A stretch of 64,000 bases of DNA from Neelides folsomi (Eukaryota > Arthropoda > Collembola > Neelipleona > Neelidae), in the NCBI GenBank assembly GCA_034687125.1, contig JAQGBZ010000143.1, positions 62,001 through 126,000 on the forward strand, written 5' to 3'. Under the pieces are notes generated by a model. That model saw only the letters and a program-made list of their open reading frames with translations. It searched no databases and was not told the origin of the DNA. Of this stretch, positions 1 through 13,402 are shown piece by piece. Every line of letters begins with the position of its first letter. The first letter of the stretch is position 1. The translations under genes and the position numbers were made by a program.

Positions 1-3000
1 TCTTGCAAGAGCAATTCTGGCATTATCTGCTTTCTGTTCTTCTATCCCTTTAAATATAATCTGCTTCGGTTGGTATTGTACTTGATTTGAAATTGTAATA
101 GGCATCCCACTTCCCTACAATTTCAATTTAAAATTCAAATAAATTCAATAATTGATAAAAATCATTAAGACCAAAAAATTATAAATGTTTAACACGAACA
201 AGAATCTATCCAAGAACTAAAAAAATAATGTAAGCATTTAATTAATAATTAACATTGGTTAATTGAATAAATAATACTATTTAAGTAATTTGGCATCATG
301 CAATTAACCATTTAACAAAATACTCAAAATTGTACTAAGAGTAAAATTAAGTAAGATAATTACATATTGCTAACATATAAATAATGTGCGAAAAGATTAG
401 ATTATTTTATAAATGACAATAAGTTGAAAATAGGAACATTTCATAAACAAGCAAATCAAGAAAAATTAAATGCAAACCAAATAAGAAAACAATTCGAGAT
501 CAAAGCCAGAAACGAGAAGAGAATGCAAAAGAAACCAAGGCAGTGTTTGACCTCACCTTCTTGGGATCAATGGAAGTAATTAAAGTAGGGGTCGATGAAG
601 AGAGGGTCAAGAGGTTATTGTTGTCTGCCTTCACTCCCACCTCCACCACTCCTTTATTCCCCCCGAGATGGGGAGCCGTAAGCACGTTATTCCCGCAAGT
701 TCCCCCCAGAGCCAACTGGACCTTCTTGATCAAACTCGGGGAAATGATGGAATCGGGGGAGGAGATTTCTTTCTTCACGCTGCTCAAAACCCCGCTGGAC
801 GCTCCGACACTCGAAGGAGTCATCGGACTTCCAGAAGCAATTTTATTCCCAATCCCATTGCCAGCCACCGAACCAGTCTTATTCCCAAGACCCAACTAAA
901 TTATCCATAACAATTAACAATTGACTCTACACAATTAGCCCAATTCCAAATTGCAACACTTAACTAATTCCCAATTAATTTACAAATTTCGATTAACTAA
1001 TTCCAATTAATTAATTAAAATTATTAACTAATTCCCGATTTATTAACTAATCCCAATTTACTTATTATTTATAAATTCATATACTACAAATGGTAATTTC
1101 TATCTAATTATAATTTCTAAATTATAATTTCTAATTGTTAATTAAGGACAAAACAGAAGCAAAATAATTAAAAATGATATCTTACATTGTTGAGATGAAC
1201 AGGGTTGGGCACGGGAGTCCCGGTCGAGATCACTTGATTCTGAAGTACTATGAGCTTCTGCAAGGCCGTCCGTTCCGTCTCGTTCCTCTGTGGCAAGGAG
1301 AGGAGTCGGGAGATTTGGGCTTGGATGTTCCTCAAGAGCTGCTGGTTGGCCTGAGTCAGCTGAATGGTCTGAACGATCCTCGTGGTTCCGGGCGGATTGG
1401 AATTGGCATTGGCTGGCGTAATGGCGGCCGGTGCATTGATGAGACTCGGACCACCTTGAGGTGTAATTTGGTTTGAAGGAGGATTCCCAATTTCGTTGCC
1501 CCCAATGCGTTTTATTTTATTATTGTTATTGTTAATGTTATTAATATTTATTTTACTAGTTTTCGGGGTTGTGGTGATTTCTGGTTTGATGCTGATGGGA
1601 TTCTGGATTGAGCTTTGACCTGTTGTTGGTTTGAGCGTCTGGGTGGGGACGAGTCTTTGGGGAGTTTTCCTTTTTGGAGAATTCTTCGGTTTTTCTGGCG
1701 GAGGAATCGGAGGATTTTCAATCTTTTCCGGGCTTTTCTTCTTTTTACTCTTTTTCTTCGGACTCGTCCGCACTTCCTTCCCTTTGAGAACTGAAACAGG
1801 AAGATTGGGTTTGGAATTTGTCAGGCCATTGGTCTTTGGACTTTCGTTTGGCTGGGAGACGCCGTTGGGTTGTGGGGGATCCCCCATGCCGAAATCAAAA
1901 GGATCGTCGTTGAGATCTTCGTCCATAATGCCGGACTGCTTGAGAAGTTGGCTCAGGTCGAGGGTCACCTTCTGCTTCTTTTTCGATTTCTTCTTCGGAG
2001 GGGGTTCAGTCGAGGAATCTCCAGATGAACTCACAGAATTCTCTTGGGCTTTTTCAGTTCCCGTCCCCATGTTGATGATCTGCGGATGGGTTGTGAAACT
2101 CCCTTGGACTGTGTTGGACTGAATGGTGGAGATTGACATTGGTTGGCCAAACTGGTTGTTGTTGTTCGTTGTTATTGAAGCTTGAGTTTGTGGAACTCCC
2201 CTCACGATCGCCCAACTGATTCCATTTGCAGTTTGGATTGGTTGGATTTGTACTGTTTGATTCTGAAATAATTAAATTTTGATTCAACTTAATTAATAAA
2301 TTAAATTTTATCTTTTGTATTAAAATTAATTAAATTAAAATAATGTATTAACTTATTCTGATAAAATTAAAGTACAAAAACAAATGGTTAACTATTAGTA
2401 CATATCCGTAATGAAGGATAATTAATTATAATTTTAAACAAGGACAGAATAAGAAGAATCTTAATTAAAATTTAAAGTGTTTTAAAACATTTTAAAAAGT
2501 ATTTACAGACGATTTATACAATATGAACCAATAATCTAATTTAAGTATAATTTTGTACATTATTTTTAACAAATAAAGCGAAACTGTGAGATGGTTAAAT
2601 GTGCCCCAAACCTGGTTAACGTGATTAAGCTGAGAAACAAAGCGAACCATAGGTTTTCCCCCATGTGCAGGCGAGCCCTGAAGGGTTTGTGCACTTAACG
2701 TCGCTCCTGCAGACGACGCTTGTATTAACATAGGTTGCCCCTGAGTCGGCTGTTGTCTATAGATTAATTGATAACCGCCGCTTTGGCCCGCCGAAGCTGC
2801 TGGCAAGATGACTGGTTGACCAAACTAACAAAGGAAACTCAATTAATTATCCCGCACTGCCGCTACAATCCACGATCCTATGCCTTCTCAAATGTGATTA
2901 CAAAATTAACAATTAATTTATACGGCAGCTACATACATATTGAATACTTTCCCAATATTTGGTATTTTCTACTGATACTAAATATTTAAAAATCTACATT

Positions 3001-4848
3001 TGAAAATGATCAATTAATTAAATCATTGTTTCATGTGAGCAAACTAATTCAATTCAATAGCAATTTACATTATCTACCTGCAATACATGCGTAGTAAATA
3101 ACTATTAACACTTTTTGTACATTTAATAATGGAATAGAAATAATAATTAAATTGTAAATAATAAATCAATGCAATAAAATATTTGTAGAATAATACCATT
3201 ATTAATTATTTATAGTAAAAAATTATTTATAGTTTAAATCCGAAATAAAGGTATGGTATTTCGAAAAAGCGATAGTTCACACAAGAGATATTCGGAAATG
3301 TTCAACATGCACTGTTCGTAATTTACACGATTTCTACAATAAAGACAGAATGGGAAAGAAGCATTCCAAACATTTAATACAAAAATTCCAAATGTGAGGC
3401 AGACAATGAATTATTAATTACCTGATTGAGAACAATAGTTCCAGAAAGTGAGTTTTGTTGCGTATTCGTGACTGTGCTCAAATTGCTCACTCCTGACACC
3501 ATGACCTGCCCAATCCCTCCAGTCCCAGACGTTCCAATGGCAAAAGATTGCTGGCCAGCCAGAGTCATCCCCGAAGTCACTGCATTCCCAATTTGTTGCT
3601 GAATGAGTTGTCCAACCTGACCCAATTCAATTCCACCCCCGCTGGTCAAATCCCCACCCCCTACATTGGTCGTCACCATGGACGGGGTCGTGATCGTCCC
3701 AGCAATTGACCCGCCCTGGGTGGTCACTGGTTTAGGAAGCAGCTGTGGTTGTTTAGGTCTTATTTGCTGGCCCAATCCAGTTGGAGTAACAATTTGGCTC
3801 GTTTGGAAAAATTGGCCATTGGCTCCTTTAATAGCAGCTTGGAGTTGCGGCTGCATCAGCGTGTTGGAAAGGAATTGGGCTCCTTGTGGCATTACAAAAG
3901 TCTGCTGACCTCCGGCGGTCACAAGGGCCAAACCCGACGACCCGAACGAAGTTCCACCGGCCGAGATCAACGTCGGATTTCCGCTTCCATCCATTGTGAT
4001 AAACTGACTTGGATTGGTTTGGATCTGCATGACTTGCGAACCTCCCTGTGTTCCAGTAGAAGCGATGAGTTGCTGTTGAGGAGATTGGACAATTTGGAAC
4101 TGAGTTTGACTCCCGGCTGAGGTCATCAACGACATTCCTTCAACACTCGTCCTTCGCACAGCAACCGACACAGAGACCTGCTGCTGTGGTTGGGGCGATT
4201 CTGTTGTTTGAATACTTGTTGAAGTCGTCGTCGGAGGATGAATTTGTCCCGTAAAAGAATTCACAATGATGTCCGGAGTGGCCGAGAATGCGGGCTGAAG
4301 ACTAGGCGGTTCCTTTGCCCCTGATGGCTGCTGCTGGTGATTAAGGAACTCGGGACCATCTTGGCCCGGGAGTGGAAAGGCCGAAGATGAGGAATCACAG
4401 GTATTTAGAGACGAACCCTCACCAACTCCGAAATGTTGTTGGTCGGAGGAAGGTGGCGGGTCGCCATTGGTCAAGGCCCCAATGGCCTCATCCAGGTATC
4501 CATCATTCCCCAAGGTCCCGTTCTCAAAGTCTGAAGGGACGTAGGACTGGGAGATGTCTGTGAGGTTGTTGGAGGAGTCGAGACTCTCAAAGAGTGTGTC
4601 ACTTGGAGAGTCGACGTCGTAGTCGGCCACGAGGGACCTCGCCAGCGAGGCCACAACGTCTGCAGGGGGCAGAAGCTCATTCCCAGTGTCAAGTCCGCCG
4701 AGGAATGACTCCAACGCATTTGGGTCGCTGCAAAAATCACTACATTTCAATTGATAGCCTTCCATTCAATCCAACCAAGTTATTGATTCTAATTTGTTTT
4801 ATTTAATTACTCGATGACGTCTAGGAGTCGTTGGCCTCCATCAGACAT
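1..4848 (-). CDS. BICRA: BICRA/GLTSCR1-like SWI/SNF (GBAF) subunit, N-terminal part
   Basis: Exons on the minus strand: 4848-4811, 4727-3422, 2824-2612, 2262-1186, 895-557 and 114-1 (open at the left edge). All join in phase for 1,029 codons. The N-terminus reads RLLDVIDDPNALESFL, which closely matches the start of vertebrate GLTSCR1 (CLLDVICDPQALNDFL). It is followed by an acidic stretch and long Gln/Ser/Thr/Gly-rich low-complexity sequence. Lys-rich patches lie near residues 609-617, just before a short acidic helix (DLSQLLKQSGIMDED). A probable helical segment near the end of exon 4 contains QANQQLLRNIQAQ. Vertebrate BICRA is a subunit of the non-canonical BAF (GBAF) chromatin-remodelling complex and binds BRD4. 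The defining C-terminal GLTSCR1 domain would lie left of this window, so the call rests on the N-terminus. The ATG is in an exon that begins at 4870 after a good acceptor, so at least one 5' noncoding exon lies upstream. Confidence 0.82.
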
Positions 4849-4870
4849 CTCGTTCGGAAGATTCGCATCC

Positions 4871-7252
4871 TAAAACACCAAAAAACAAAATGTTACATGT
4901 TTTTTTAAACTAATTAAATATAAAATATAAAGGTACAATAATGTACGTGGATTATAACAACATTATCTATAGATCCATTCTGACTAAAGTGTCATTCGTT
5001 CCATTAAAAATCCAAGCCCAATAGATCAATAATCACCAAACATTAAAAATCAACAGCTAATTAAAGTCAAGTGCATCTTATAAGTTAGGAGCAAAATACA
5101 CAAGAATCATGTACATGTATTTTGGACAGTGGACATCGATCTAGCCCTATTAATTCTCCATCTCAATTTGACTCCCAATCATGATGGGGAATTCGAAAGA
5201 AAAGTTCGGGAGACTCTGGGTCCGAGTTCTCCGAGACTTCGGATAACCCGGGAGACATCGGACAGGAATAGCGTAATGGATCGGGTTAAGATGAAAGGGA
5301 AATGTCCGAACCGTCCACGTCCCTCATCCACAAAGATCTCAAAATCCTTATATGGAAAACCACACATTTTGAGTCCAGATCGTAAAATGAGTGTTTGGAC
5401 CGTTCCTCGTTCACTCCTATCCCAACGTGGTTCAAGCCCCCGATCAAAACCCACCCGTTGGGTCTTGGTATCAACCCGCGTCTTGCGGGTAAATACCCGC
5501 CCTCGTCCCTCTCCCCTCCCCCTTCGCCTACGCTCAGGCCCACAGCCCCCCAAATCATTCCCACTTCGGAGATGCACAGGCGGGTTAAATGAAATTGGGC
5601 GGCCGCGACGAGTCGGGCATCGGAGCCTCAGCGAGTCAAATTGAAGGTAGTGGGCGGGCGGGGGCGGGGGTTATGCAAAATACAGTCTTTCATTGGCCAC
5701 CAGAGAGGTGACTCCGCCCATCCCAGACCCAATCCCACCTCCTTCAGGTTGGCAATGCAGAACTCATGGGAAAAAAGCGATTGTGAGCCAAGTCTGGTCG
5801 TCCTACAACTAGGAGCCAGCCAACATCATCAAATCCTCCCAAAATTATTTCACTTTACAATCGAGAGGAGAAGAGACGAAGATCGCCAGGTCCAGGAGGG
5901 CAAAGTTCAAACCAAGAGATCTAGAGGAATCGGTGAGGGAGCCAACTCAAAGCGCCATTTTCCCCCCAACCTCGACCAACGGAGTGGGTCGGGAGGAAAT
6001 CAAAACCTAGGGCTCGAAAGCGAAGTGGAGCTACCGAAAAAATAATTTCCAAAGGTCAATTACCAGTCAGCCCAGCGTCGACGCTTCTCCCGGTGTTTGA
6101 AAGTTGAAAAGGTCGGACGGTGGCCCAAAATTTGGGCGAGAGAAATCGAAGGACTTTCCACTCCGCTCCGTCCGTCACACTCGTTGGGGGGTGGTGAGGT
6201 GAGGAACAAGAGGGGTCGTCGCCCCTCGGCCTACCTCAACTTCGCCCTTAAATAACTCCGATTCGGATGACCCGGGTGACCTCGCCATGGGTTCAAACCA
6301 TCCCTCATCTTTTCATCTCATAGAACCAGAAGGATCCTCCGGACTCAAAGAGCCTTCTTGGCCTGGAAATCAAATCAACTTTAATTTCCTCTTCTTCCCA
6401 ACCTCGCCACCCGACATGCTCCTTCTTTTCCCATTGGATTGAACGGAGTTAACCAAAAGATATCCATTTTCCACACTTGTGGGAATTGATCAATCCTCTC
6501 CTCCCTCCCCCGCATCCTTCTTTCTTTCGCCCCGTAGAGACCTGTATGAAAAAGAGGGCCATGTTGAGTGGTGTCATAGAGGAGGTTTGAGCATGTGCCT
6601 CTTCACCTACTTCCCAGTCAGATAGTCTCCATTGCCTTCTCTGCCCCCATGTCCCTAGTTCGACATTCCTATCCCTCGGACACACTTTATGCCATTTACC
6701 ATTTACATTCCCATTTACAACATGCCCTCGCCCCAACTCACTCTCGACCATGATCAACATACAAATTGGGATTGAATAAGATCACGTGCTAATTTAACCA
6801 CAGCACTGTAACGAACTGGACTATGACCATCATATGACCATCTTATAATGTCTTTAATGCAATGTGTCATGTCTAATTTACTTTTATATGTCTCATCTCT
6901 CATACATGCCTCCTCTTCTATAGATTTATATTGCACAAATGACATTGATTTTAAATGAGTCGGATCCAATTCAAGATAATCCTAAATAGAAGACTCAATA
7001 AAAGACTTATTGCGTTTGGATCATAAAAATTGAATGATGAGTAAATCAGTAATCAGATGCTTGAATCAGTAAATGTTAAATAAAGATGACTACACAATGA
7101 TTAAGTATAGAAATTAAATATTTTAAATATTATTATTATTATTTATAAGATAAACATGATAAATATTACTTAAAACGAATACAAAAATGTGTTTATAATA
7201 ACCAAAGATGATTATGTTGCCAGCAATATAAATGACACATGAAATTGGAATC
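4871..7252. promoter_or_regulatory. Upstream region of BICRA with GC-rich block (about 5130-6300)
   Basis: No convincing gene lies between the BICRA start exon and the 3' end of XAB2, apart from a doubtful orphan exon listed separately. About 5130-6300 is markedly richer in G and C than the AT-rich surroundings. It contains an inverted CCAAT box (ATTGG near 5693) and an octamer-like ATGCAAA near 5673. Because BICRA begins with an exon preceded by a splice acceptor at 4871, the GC-rich block is the likely place for its promoter and 5' noncoding exon. Open frames on both strands here look like by-products of base composition. No TATA box was identified. Confidence 0.35.
6755..6982 (-). CDS. Orphan open exon, unknown protein (doubtful)
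   Basis: On the minus strand a clean acceptor (tctatttag, ending at 6983) is followed by 75 open codons and a TGA. The frame begins DYLELDPTHLKSMSFVQYKS and ends LARDLIQSQFVC. The residue mix looks protein-like, with charged residues, several Met and few long low-complexity runs, although the DNA is AT-rich. No family was recognised and no upstream exon that would join it was found between here and the XAB2 stop at 7253. It could be a chance frame, a lineage-specific exon, or an alternative 3' exon of XAB2. Confidence 0.2.
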
Positions 7253-10200
7253 TTATTCATCTGCGTCTTCTGGTTTTAGTGAACCAAATACTTGTGAAGG
7301 AATTGCTGCTTTTTCAACCTCCATTTCTATGAATCAAAATTATATTAAATATTGCTGTTATTATACAATTTAAACGATTAAAAATTAGATAAAAGTTTAA
7401 TAATTAATTATTAAATTATTCTACTACTATATTTTTTAATTATTAAAAAAATAGTTAAGTATAAATCCTAAGGTTGTTTTTACCATTTCCATCATCTTCG
7501 TCATCATCGTCCAAATTGATCTCATCCGGATTGGCCATCTTTTCTCCCGTTGTATCCTGAACGAGAGTGTCACCACGGACAAAGGAAACTTCACCAGGTC
7601 GTTTGACCACAGGCGGTCTGAGGTCTTCCGAGGGGTCTTCCGCGTCTTTGGTTTGTTCAGACGTGAGTTGGGCGACGAGTGCCGGATCTGCTTTGTTTCC
7701 TTGCATCGTTTGTTTGGCAATGAGATGAGCCGTGAATTGGGTATTGTACAAGGCCTGGACCGATCTCTTGACTCTCAACATTTCCCTAATTGTATCTTCA
7801 TTCCCATGCCGGACTTCAAAGTCTTTCCACGAGGTCCAAAAGTCGACGGTAAGTCTCGGATCACAAATTTGGCTCGTATGGGCGTAAATGGCTCTGGCTC
7901 GGTCAATTTCTCCCAGCTTGGTTTCAAGCTCAGAAAAGCGAATTCCCATTTGTCGAGCATCCGCATCGGGAAGAGATTCCATGGCTGCTTCGAATATCGG
8001 CCTGGTTTTTGTGACCCCATAGAGGTTTGCGGCTTTCTGAATGTAAATGTTATACATTTGGAATTGATCCTTTCGGTCAACTTTGCTTGTAGCTTTTTCA
8101 TAAATGTTCATTGCCCTCCTCGCTCCGCCGTGTTTCTCTTCCAACTTTGCATATAAAAGATAAAAGTTTTTGGCAAATTCGGGAGGGACGCCTTCAACAC
8201 ATTGCTCAAACAAATCTCTTGCTCGTTCAATCTTTTCTCCTCCATACCGATCAAGGAATTTTGACAAGTACGTGTTCCACAAGTCATAAACATGTGGCCA
8301 TTTGAATAAACTAATGCCTTTCTCATAAGCTTTAAAAGCCTCTTCAAAATAGTTGTTTTCTTCTAAGAACACTGCGAAATTCATGATGATCTGTGGAGTG
8401 GCAATTTTCAAGTCGATAATTCGATCATACACAGCTTTGCAAGTTTTAAAAGTTCCAAATGACTCTTCAAGATCGGCATAAAACGACCAGAGCTTGAGGC
8501 TTTTAAAAAGTCGAGTTTGGACAGTGACAGTTTCGTCATGGTAAGAAGCTTTAGGACCGGATGGAGGAGTCGTCGCTGAATACATCAATCTCAATGCTTC
8601 TTTGTAGTTCCTAAATAATTTTAAATTGTCAATTAAAAGCAAATTACTATAAGGTAAATAATTAAATAGTTATTTACTATAAATATTTAAAATTTAATTA
8701 TTTATTGTTATTTTAAATTGTAAAATGAAAATTCATACTTGTGTCGTAGTTCCATTTCAGCCCATTCACAATGAATATAAGCGAGATCGTCAACTTTCAT
8801 ATAAGGAACTTCTGCCCCCTTTTCAAATATAATCCTTGCATCGTCCAATTGATCAGCTTGCTCATAATATTTTGCAAAAGATACCCACAAGGTATTTAAT
8901 TTCCCAACTGCCTGTTTGGGTTTCACCGTTTGAACACCTTCAGTGTAAGCAGCTATGACCTACAAATTAATCAAAAAGTAATTAGAACAAAAGGTAATTA
9001 GAATTGAATACTTTAGTTGAAACCATAATATGAAACACTCCAATAATTTAAAATATTTAAATGTTTATTAATTTAATTACTAGTAAATAACAAACCTCAG
9101 TTGGATTATCTTTAAGAAGTTCAACTCTCTTGAGCCACTCGTTCACATTGTGAGGATTTTGTCTCAAGAGGACAGAGTTCAAAAGAAGGGGTCGACGCTC
9201 CATTATGCTTTCAAGCCTGGCAAGACGCATTTCAATTACAATATCATCCACGTCTTCAGATTCCATCAACTTGGTTAAGGAAACTTCCTCGAATTGGGAA
9301 TAAGCGTCGAATATTTGGGAGAAATCCCGAACCGTTGTAACACTTCTGATTCCTTCTTCATAAATGTCTCGAGCCTAAAGCGAAGAAAATGAAGAATGAG
9401 ATTAAAAATAATATTATTACAAAACATTGTTAATATCAAAAACAGAATTGTATAAATCTAAAAACATTATTAATAATTAAAAGTTTAATTTACCCTTTCA
9501 AAAAGCCCTGAACGAACGTAATAGTCAGCCAAACTTGTCCACAATGACCCAATTTGATCTGTGTATCTTTTGAGGGCACTTCTCATTATAGCATCAACAT
9601 CAAGAGACTTGATATCTTTAGGATTTTTCGAAATCAATGCACAAAGTTCAGCCCAAAGCATGTAATTAGATTTTTTCTGTAATGCAAAATCATTTTCATT
9701 AATTACAATCAACAGTTTAAAATATGCCAATTATATTAAGGTTTTAACATTTAATTTCAAGTTTTACCTTTCTAGAAATAAATCTCTCATTGTTCACAAG
9801 TTGAGCCAAACGACACGCAGCTTCATCCAATTTATTAACAGTTAAAAGATATTCAATGAAATCTTCTGCATTTTCTGGACAAAGCTAAAGAACAAACAAA
9901 ATATAATCCATTTTAGTGAAATGTTTTAAAATCACAATAAATGAAATATAAATAACAATGTTAAATTAAAAACATCACGCGAATGTAAATGATAAGAATT
10001 TAGCAGATAATGGTTTAAATTCGTAAAATACAATACCTTTAAATAACGCTTATAAACTCTAATTGCTGTTTCAGGAATGTGATGGGCCTTCGTGACGAAA
10101 TTGAGATACGAAGGCCAAATCCTCATATGTTGTGTGACAGGAAGTGACCGAAGTGCCCTGTCGAAAATCCGTCTAGTTTGAGAAACTCTTCCACTTTTCA

Positions 10201-10816
10201 CAGCAAAGTCGCAATATTCGATCCAGATCCTTGGCATCTTATTCATGAAGACCAATGATCTTTCAAATGTCGTGAACAGCTCCTAAATATAAAAATCAGT
10301 CATGAAATAAACTTGTAATAAAATATATGATATTTATAACTGTTCATTTAAATGTTAATATTCATTTAAATGTAAATGTTAAATTAACCTCAAATCCTGG
10401 ATCTCTTGGGGATTTATTATGAAGTTGAGATTTCCTATAGACCAAATAAGCATGCCAAAGCTTATAAGATCCTGGAAGTTGTTTCAATGCTCTTTCATAA
10501 ACGAGGTTGATCCTTCTCGGTCGTTTCCGATTCTTCTTGTCACTTCTTAAATGGACGATGTATCGCGTCCAATGCTTGACTGAAAATGGATTCCTCAAAA
10601 TTTCTTCTTCATGGGCCAAGTCTTCTTCGTTCAACTATAATCAAATTATTTATTATTTATCAAGAACTCATTAATGAAGACTAAAATAAATATTATACAA
10701 ATTGATTATAAGATTAATATACGATTAAGAAAGTCGATTATAATAATAAAAGATTAAAATAATTAAATTATTATTACCAATTCCACAAAATCCGAATCAT
10801 TCATTAGGGACTCCAT
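7253..10816 (-). CDS. XAB2: Pre-mRNA splicing factor SYF1 / XAB2 (HAT-repeat protein), complete
   Basis: Nine exons: 10816-10778, 10634-10389, 10282-10037, 9884-9768, 9676-9494, 9374-9096, 8959-8739, 8610-7484 and 7326-7253. All junctions are in phase and give 843 residues; human XAB2 has 855. The product is HAT/TPR-like helical repeats almost throughout. Diagnostic stretches include NEEDLAHEEEILRNPFSVKH, RRPLLLNSVLLRQNPHNVNE and RARAIYAHTSQICDPR. The acidic C-terminus ends VFGSLKPEDADE, close to the human FGSLKED end. SYF1/XAB2 is a scaffold of the NineTeen/Prp19-associated part of the activated spliceosome in the nucleus. In mammals it also binds XPA and RNA polymerase II in transcription-coupled repair. 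The fly orthologue is fandango. Nothing is missing. The start was chosen because MESLMNDSDFVEL splices in phase to the conserved NEEDL block. Confidence 0.95.
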
Positions 10817-11455
10817 TGTATAAATGTCTGTAATAATAAAAGTGTGTCGAGGAGTTTAAATATTCAACTTGGATATTCTGTATTTTGCAATGTGAATCAA
10901 TCAAAACAATTAGCAGATTGGGATTAAAAATAAATGAAGTTGAGGAAGATGCGAAGAAGTTCCGGTTTGTTTGCGAACATTTGCGAAGTCGAAGCTTCTT
11001 TGAAAAGAGAAGCAGAGATGTGGAGCTGGATATAAACAGTGGGTTAAATCCCATTCTCGCATAATACCCCCTGTAAGGATTCAAGTGCAAGTGATGATAA
11101 AATTACTTTATGATTTTAATTACTTTTTAGATTAAATGCCTCATTTTTTATAGAGAAACGATAAGCCACATTTTTTTCATCATGATATTTTTTTATTTGA
11201 TTCGATAATTAATGGTGATTAATTAATCTAAAATACATTATATTATATTTATGTTTTACATTCATAGGAAGGAGTAATAAAATAAAAGTGATATATTAGG
11301 CAAATATTTATAGTAATTTAAACAATTTTCAAAATTGTTACATATCGTTACATATTATTATCATTGTGAGTGAGTAAAAAAGCAATACACAAAATAAGCA
11401 TTTTCATATATCAATTAAAGTAAATATTTCTATCCAATACTATACTGCGTGGTAA
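10817..11455. other. Short intergenic gap between XAB2 and the SDR gene
   Basis: About 640 bases of AT-rich sequence. It should hold the XAB2 promoter and 5' UTR near 10817-11050, which is slightly less AT-rich, and the 3' UTR of the SDR gene near 11300-11455. Both flanking genes run on the minus strand. No further coding sequence or repeat was seen. Confidence 0.6.
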
Positions 11456-13402
11456 TTACTTTTTCTTTTCACTTTCGACTGGATCAATTCCGCAATTGAG
11501 GAATTTTGCATAGGCTGCAATGGCATTGGTCGGGACAAGCCTAAAATCAATCATAAAATTAGTGATTTATTCGAAATATTAAAAGAAAAATAATCACTCG
11601 GATTATTTTTCTTTATTTTTTTTAATATATTAATATTTTTTTATAATATTAATCTCACCAACTGAACATAGCAAGCCATCCAATCAAAACAGGAGTGTAA
11701 ATGTATTCAACTTCTCTTCGAATTCCTTCAACAACTAGCTGGGCCACATAAGTTGGCTCAACAATAGGAAAGAAGAATGGGAACCTTCAAAATTAAAACA
11801 TGTTAGTTTATTATCAGTGTCAGTAGGCTCTTTAAGATTAAAGTTGAAATATTGAATGTTTTAATTTTTATCTTAATTCTGTAATTTTGAGGAATATAAA
11901 TTACCTTGTGTTTGGCACAGAGTCATCCAACATATCAGTTGAACAGTAGAATGGATAGGCAGTCGTGAATTTAATATTTGGTTTAGCTGGATGATTTCTA
12001 AGCTCGTCTCTCAACGCTTCCATGTATCCATGAACTGCATGCTTTGTTGAACTGAAAAGTTTAAACATTTAAAACTTAAATATTTAAAGTTCTTATTATT
12101 TAATAATATTAATATTTAACTTGTGGATTTACCTGTAAGCCACAATATTTTTTGTAGGAAGAATTCCTGAGGCCGAACATACTGAAATAATATGGCCATT
12201 TTTCCTTTCAATCATTCCAGGAAGGAATTCTCTTAAAATCTAAATCAAATTAGCAAATTATGATAGATTTTTAATGTTTACAAATTAAAGTTATACGAGC
12301 TAAACTTAATAGTAATTCAAAGTTTAATAGTAAAATCATTTTTATTACCCAAAAGTTAGAAAGAACATTAACATTGAATAGAGATTCAATTTCATCTGGT
12401 TGAGTTTCCAAAAAAGAAGTAACTCGCATTAGCCCCGCATTGTTGATCACAATTGTAACTTCTCCAACTTCTTTACGCACCTTAACCACAAAGAATGCTT
12501 AATTAGTTTTTAACCTTTAAGCACCGGCTTTTATTTAAAATATATCCCTAAAAACAATAATTTAAGTTTTTTTTAATAAAACCAAAGTAAATTGTTAAAA
12601 ACCAAAATAAAACCAACATAAATTGTTATAATCATAAATATCATAATTAAATATGCATTTAAGTTTTTATATTAACATTTGTTATGTTTTGAATATAATA
12701 AAAACTAAAAACATTTCATTTAAGAATTGCATGTGTTCAGAATGGGGCGAAACTTCACATGTCATAATTAATTACAGTTAAAAAGTACATCCGGTGGTTG
12801 GATAAAAAACTTGACTTTTTAAATCTTCATTACTTCACATTTGTAACATTTAACATTTAAACATTGAACTTGAAGGAAGGAAAATAAAAAATAAAAAAAA
12901 CTTACTAAAGCTGCAGCTTTTTGTACTTCGCCTCGACTTCCAACGTTGACTGTGTAAGCGTAAGCTTCACCGCCCCTTGAATTGATCTCACGTGCAACGT
13001 CGTCATTAACACTTTTGGTTTTGCTCCAACAAATGATTTTAGCCCCAGACTGAGCAAGTTGAAGGCAAATCTCTCGTCCGATTCCTCGCCCAGAACCCGT
13101 CACCTGCAAAAGACCAAAAACCAAAATCAAGATGAAGAAACATTTTTCATAAGCATAATGTAATTAAATTTAATTTATCATCTTTACAGATTTATTTATT
13201 TTATTTATTTACCACCATAATTGTTTTAAATAATAGGAATAAATGTGCATTTACTTACAAGAATCACTTCACCTCTGAGGGATTTTAATGACTGTGGTAA
13301 AATGTTTTTGAGAATGATTTCTAAATAGGTGTAAAGGGTGTAGAGAAGAAGTATGAGAAACTCCACAAACTCTGAGACCCATTTAACCACATTATTGCTC
13401 AT
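11456..13402 (-). CDS. Membrane-anchored short-chain dehydrogenase/reductase, SDR16C type
   Basis: Seven exons: 13402-13259, 13103-12906, 12480-12349, 12239-12133, 12051-11905, 11784-11659 and 11540-11456. They join in phase for 312 residues. The N-terminus carries one hydrophobic anchor (VEFLILLLYTLYTYLEIIL). The Rossmann fold follows, with the NAD(P) motif TGSGRGIG, then NNAG, a catalytic Ser in ISVCSASG and the active site YSSTK (YxxxK). Length, anchor and motif spacing fit the SDR16C group (17-beta-HSD11/13, RDHE2, DHRS3-like), which act on retinoids or steroid-like lipids at the ER or lipid droplets. The substrate cannot be told from sequence. The C-terminus ends in Lys residues (ESEKKK), compatible with ER retention. 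All catalytic residues are present and the gene looks intact. Confidence 0.92.

Noticed and set aside
5129-6045. Long overlapping open frames of 130-170 codons on both strands
   Set aside because: They lie in a GC-rich promoter-like block, lack ATG starts and domains, and several frames are open at once.
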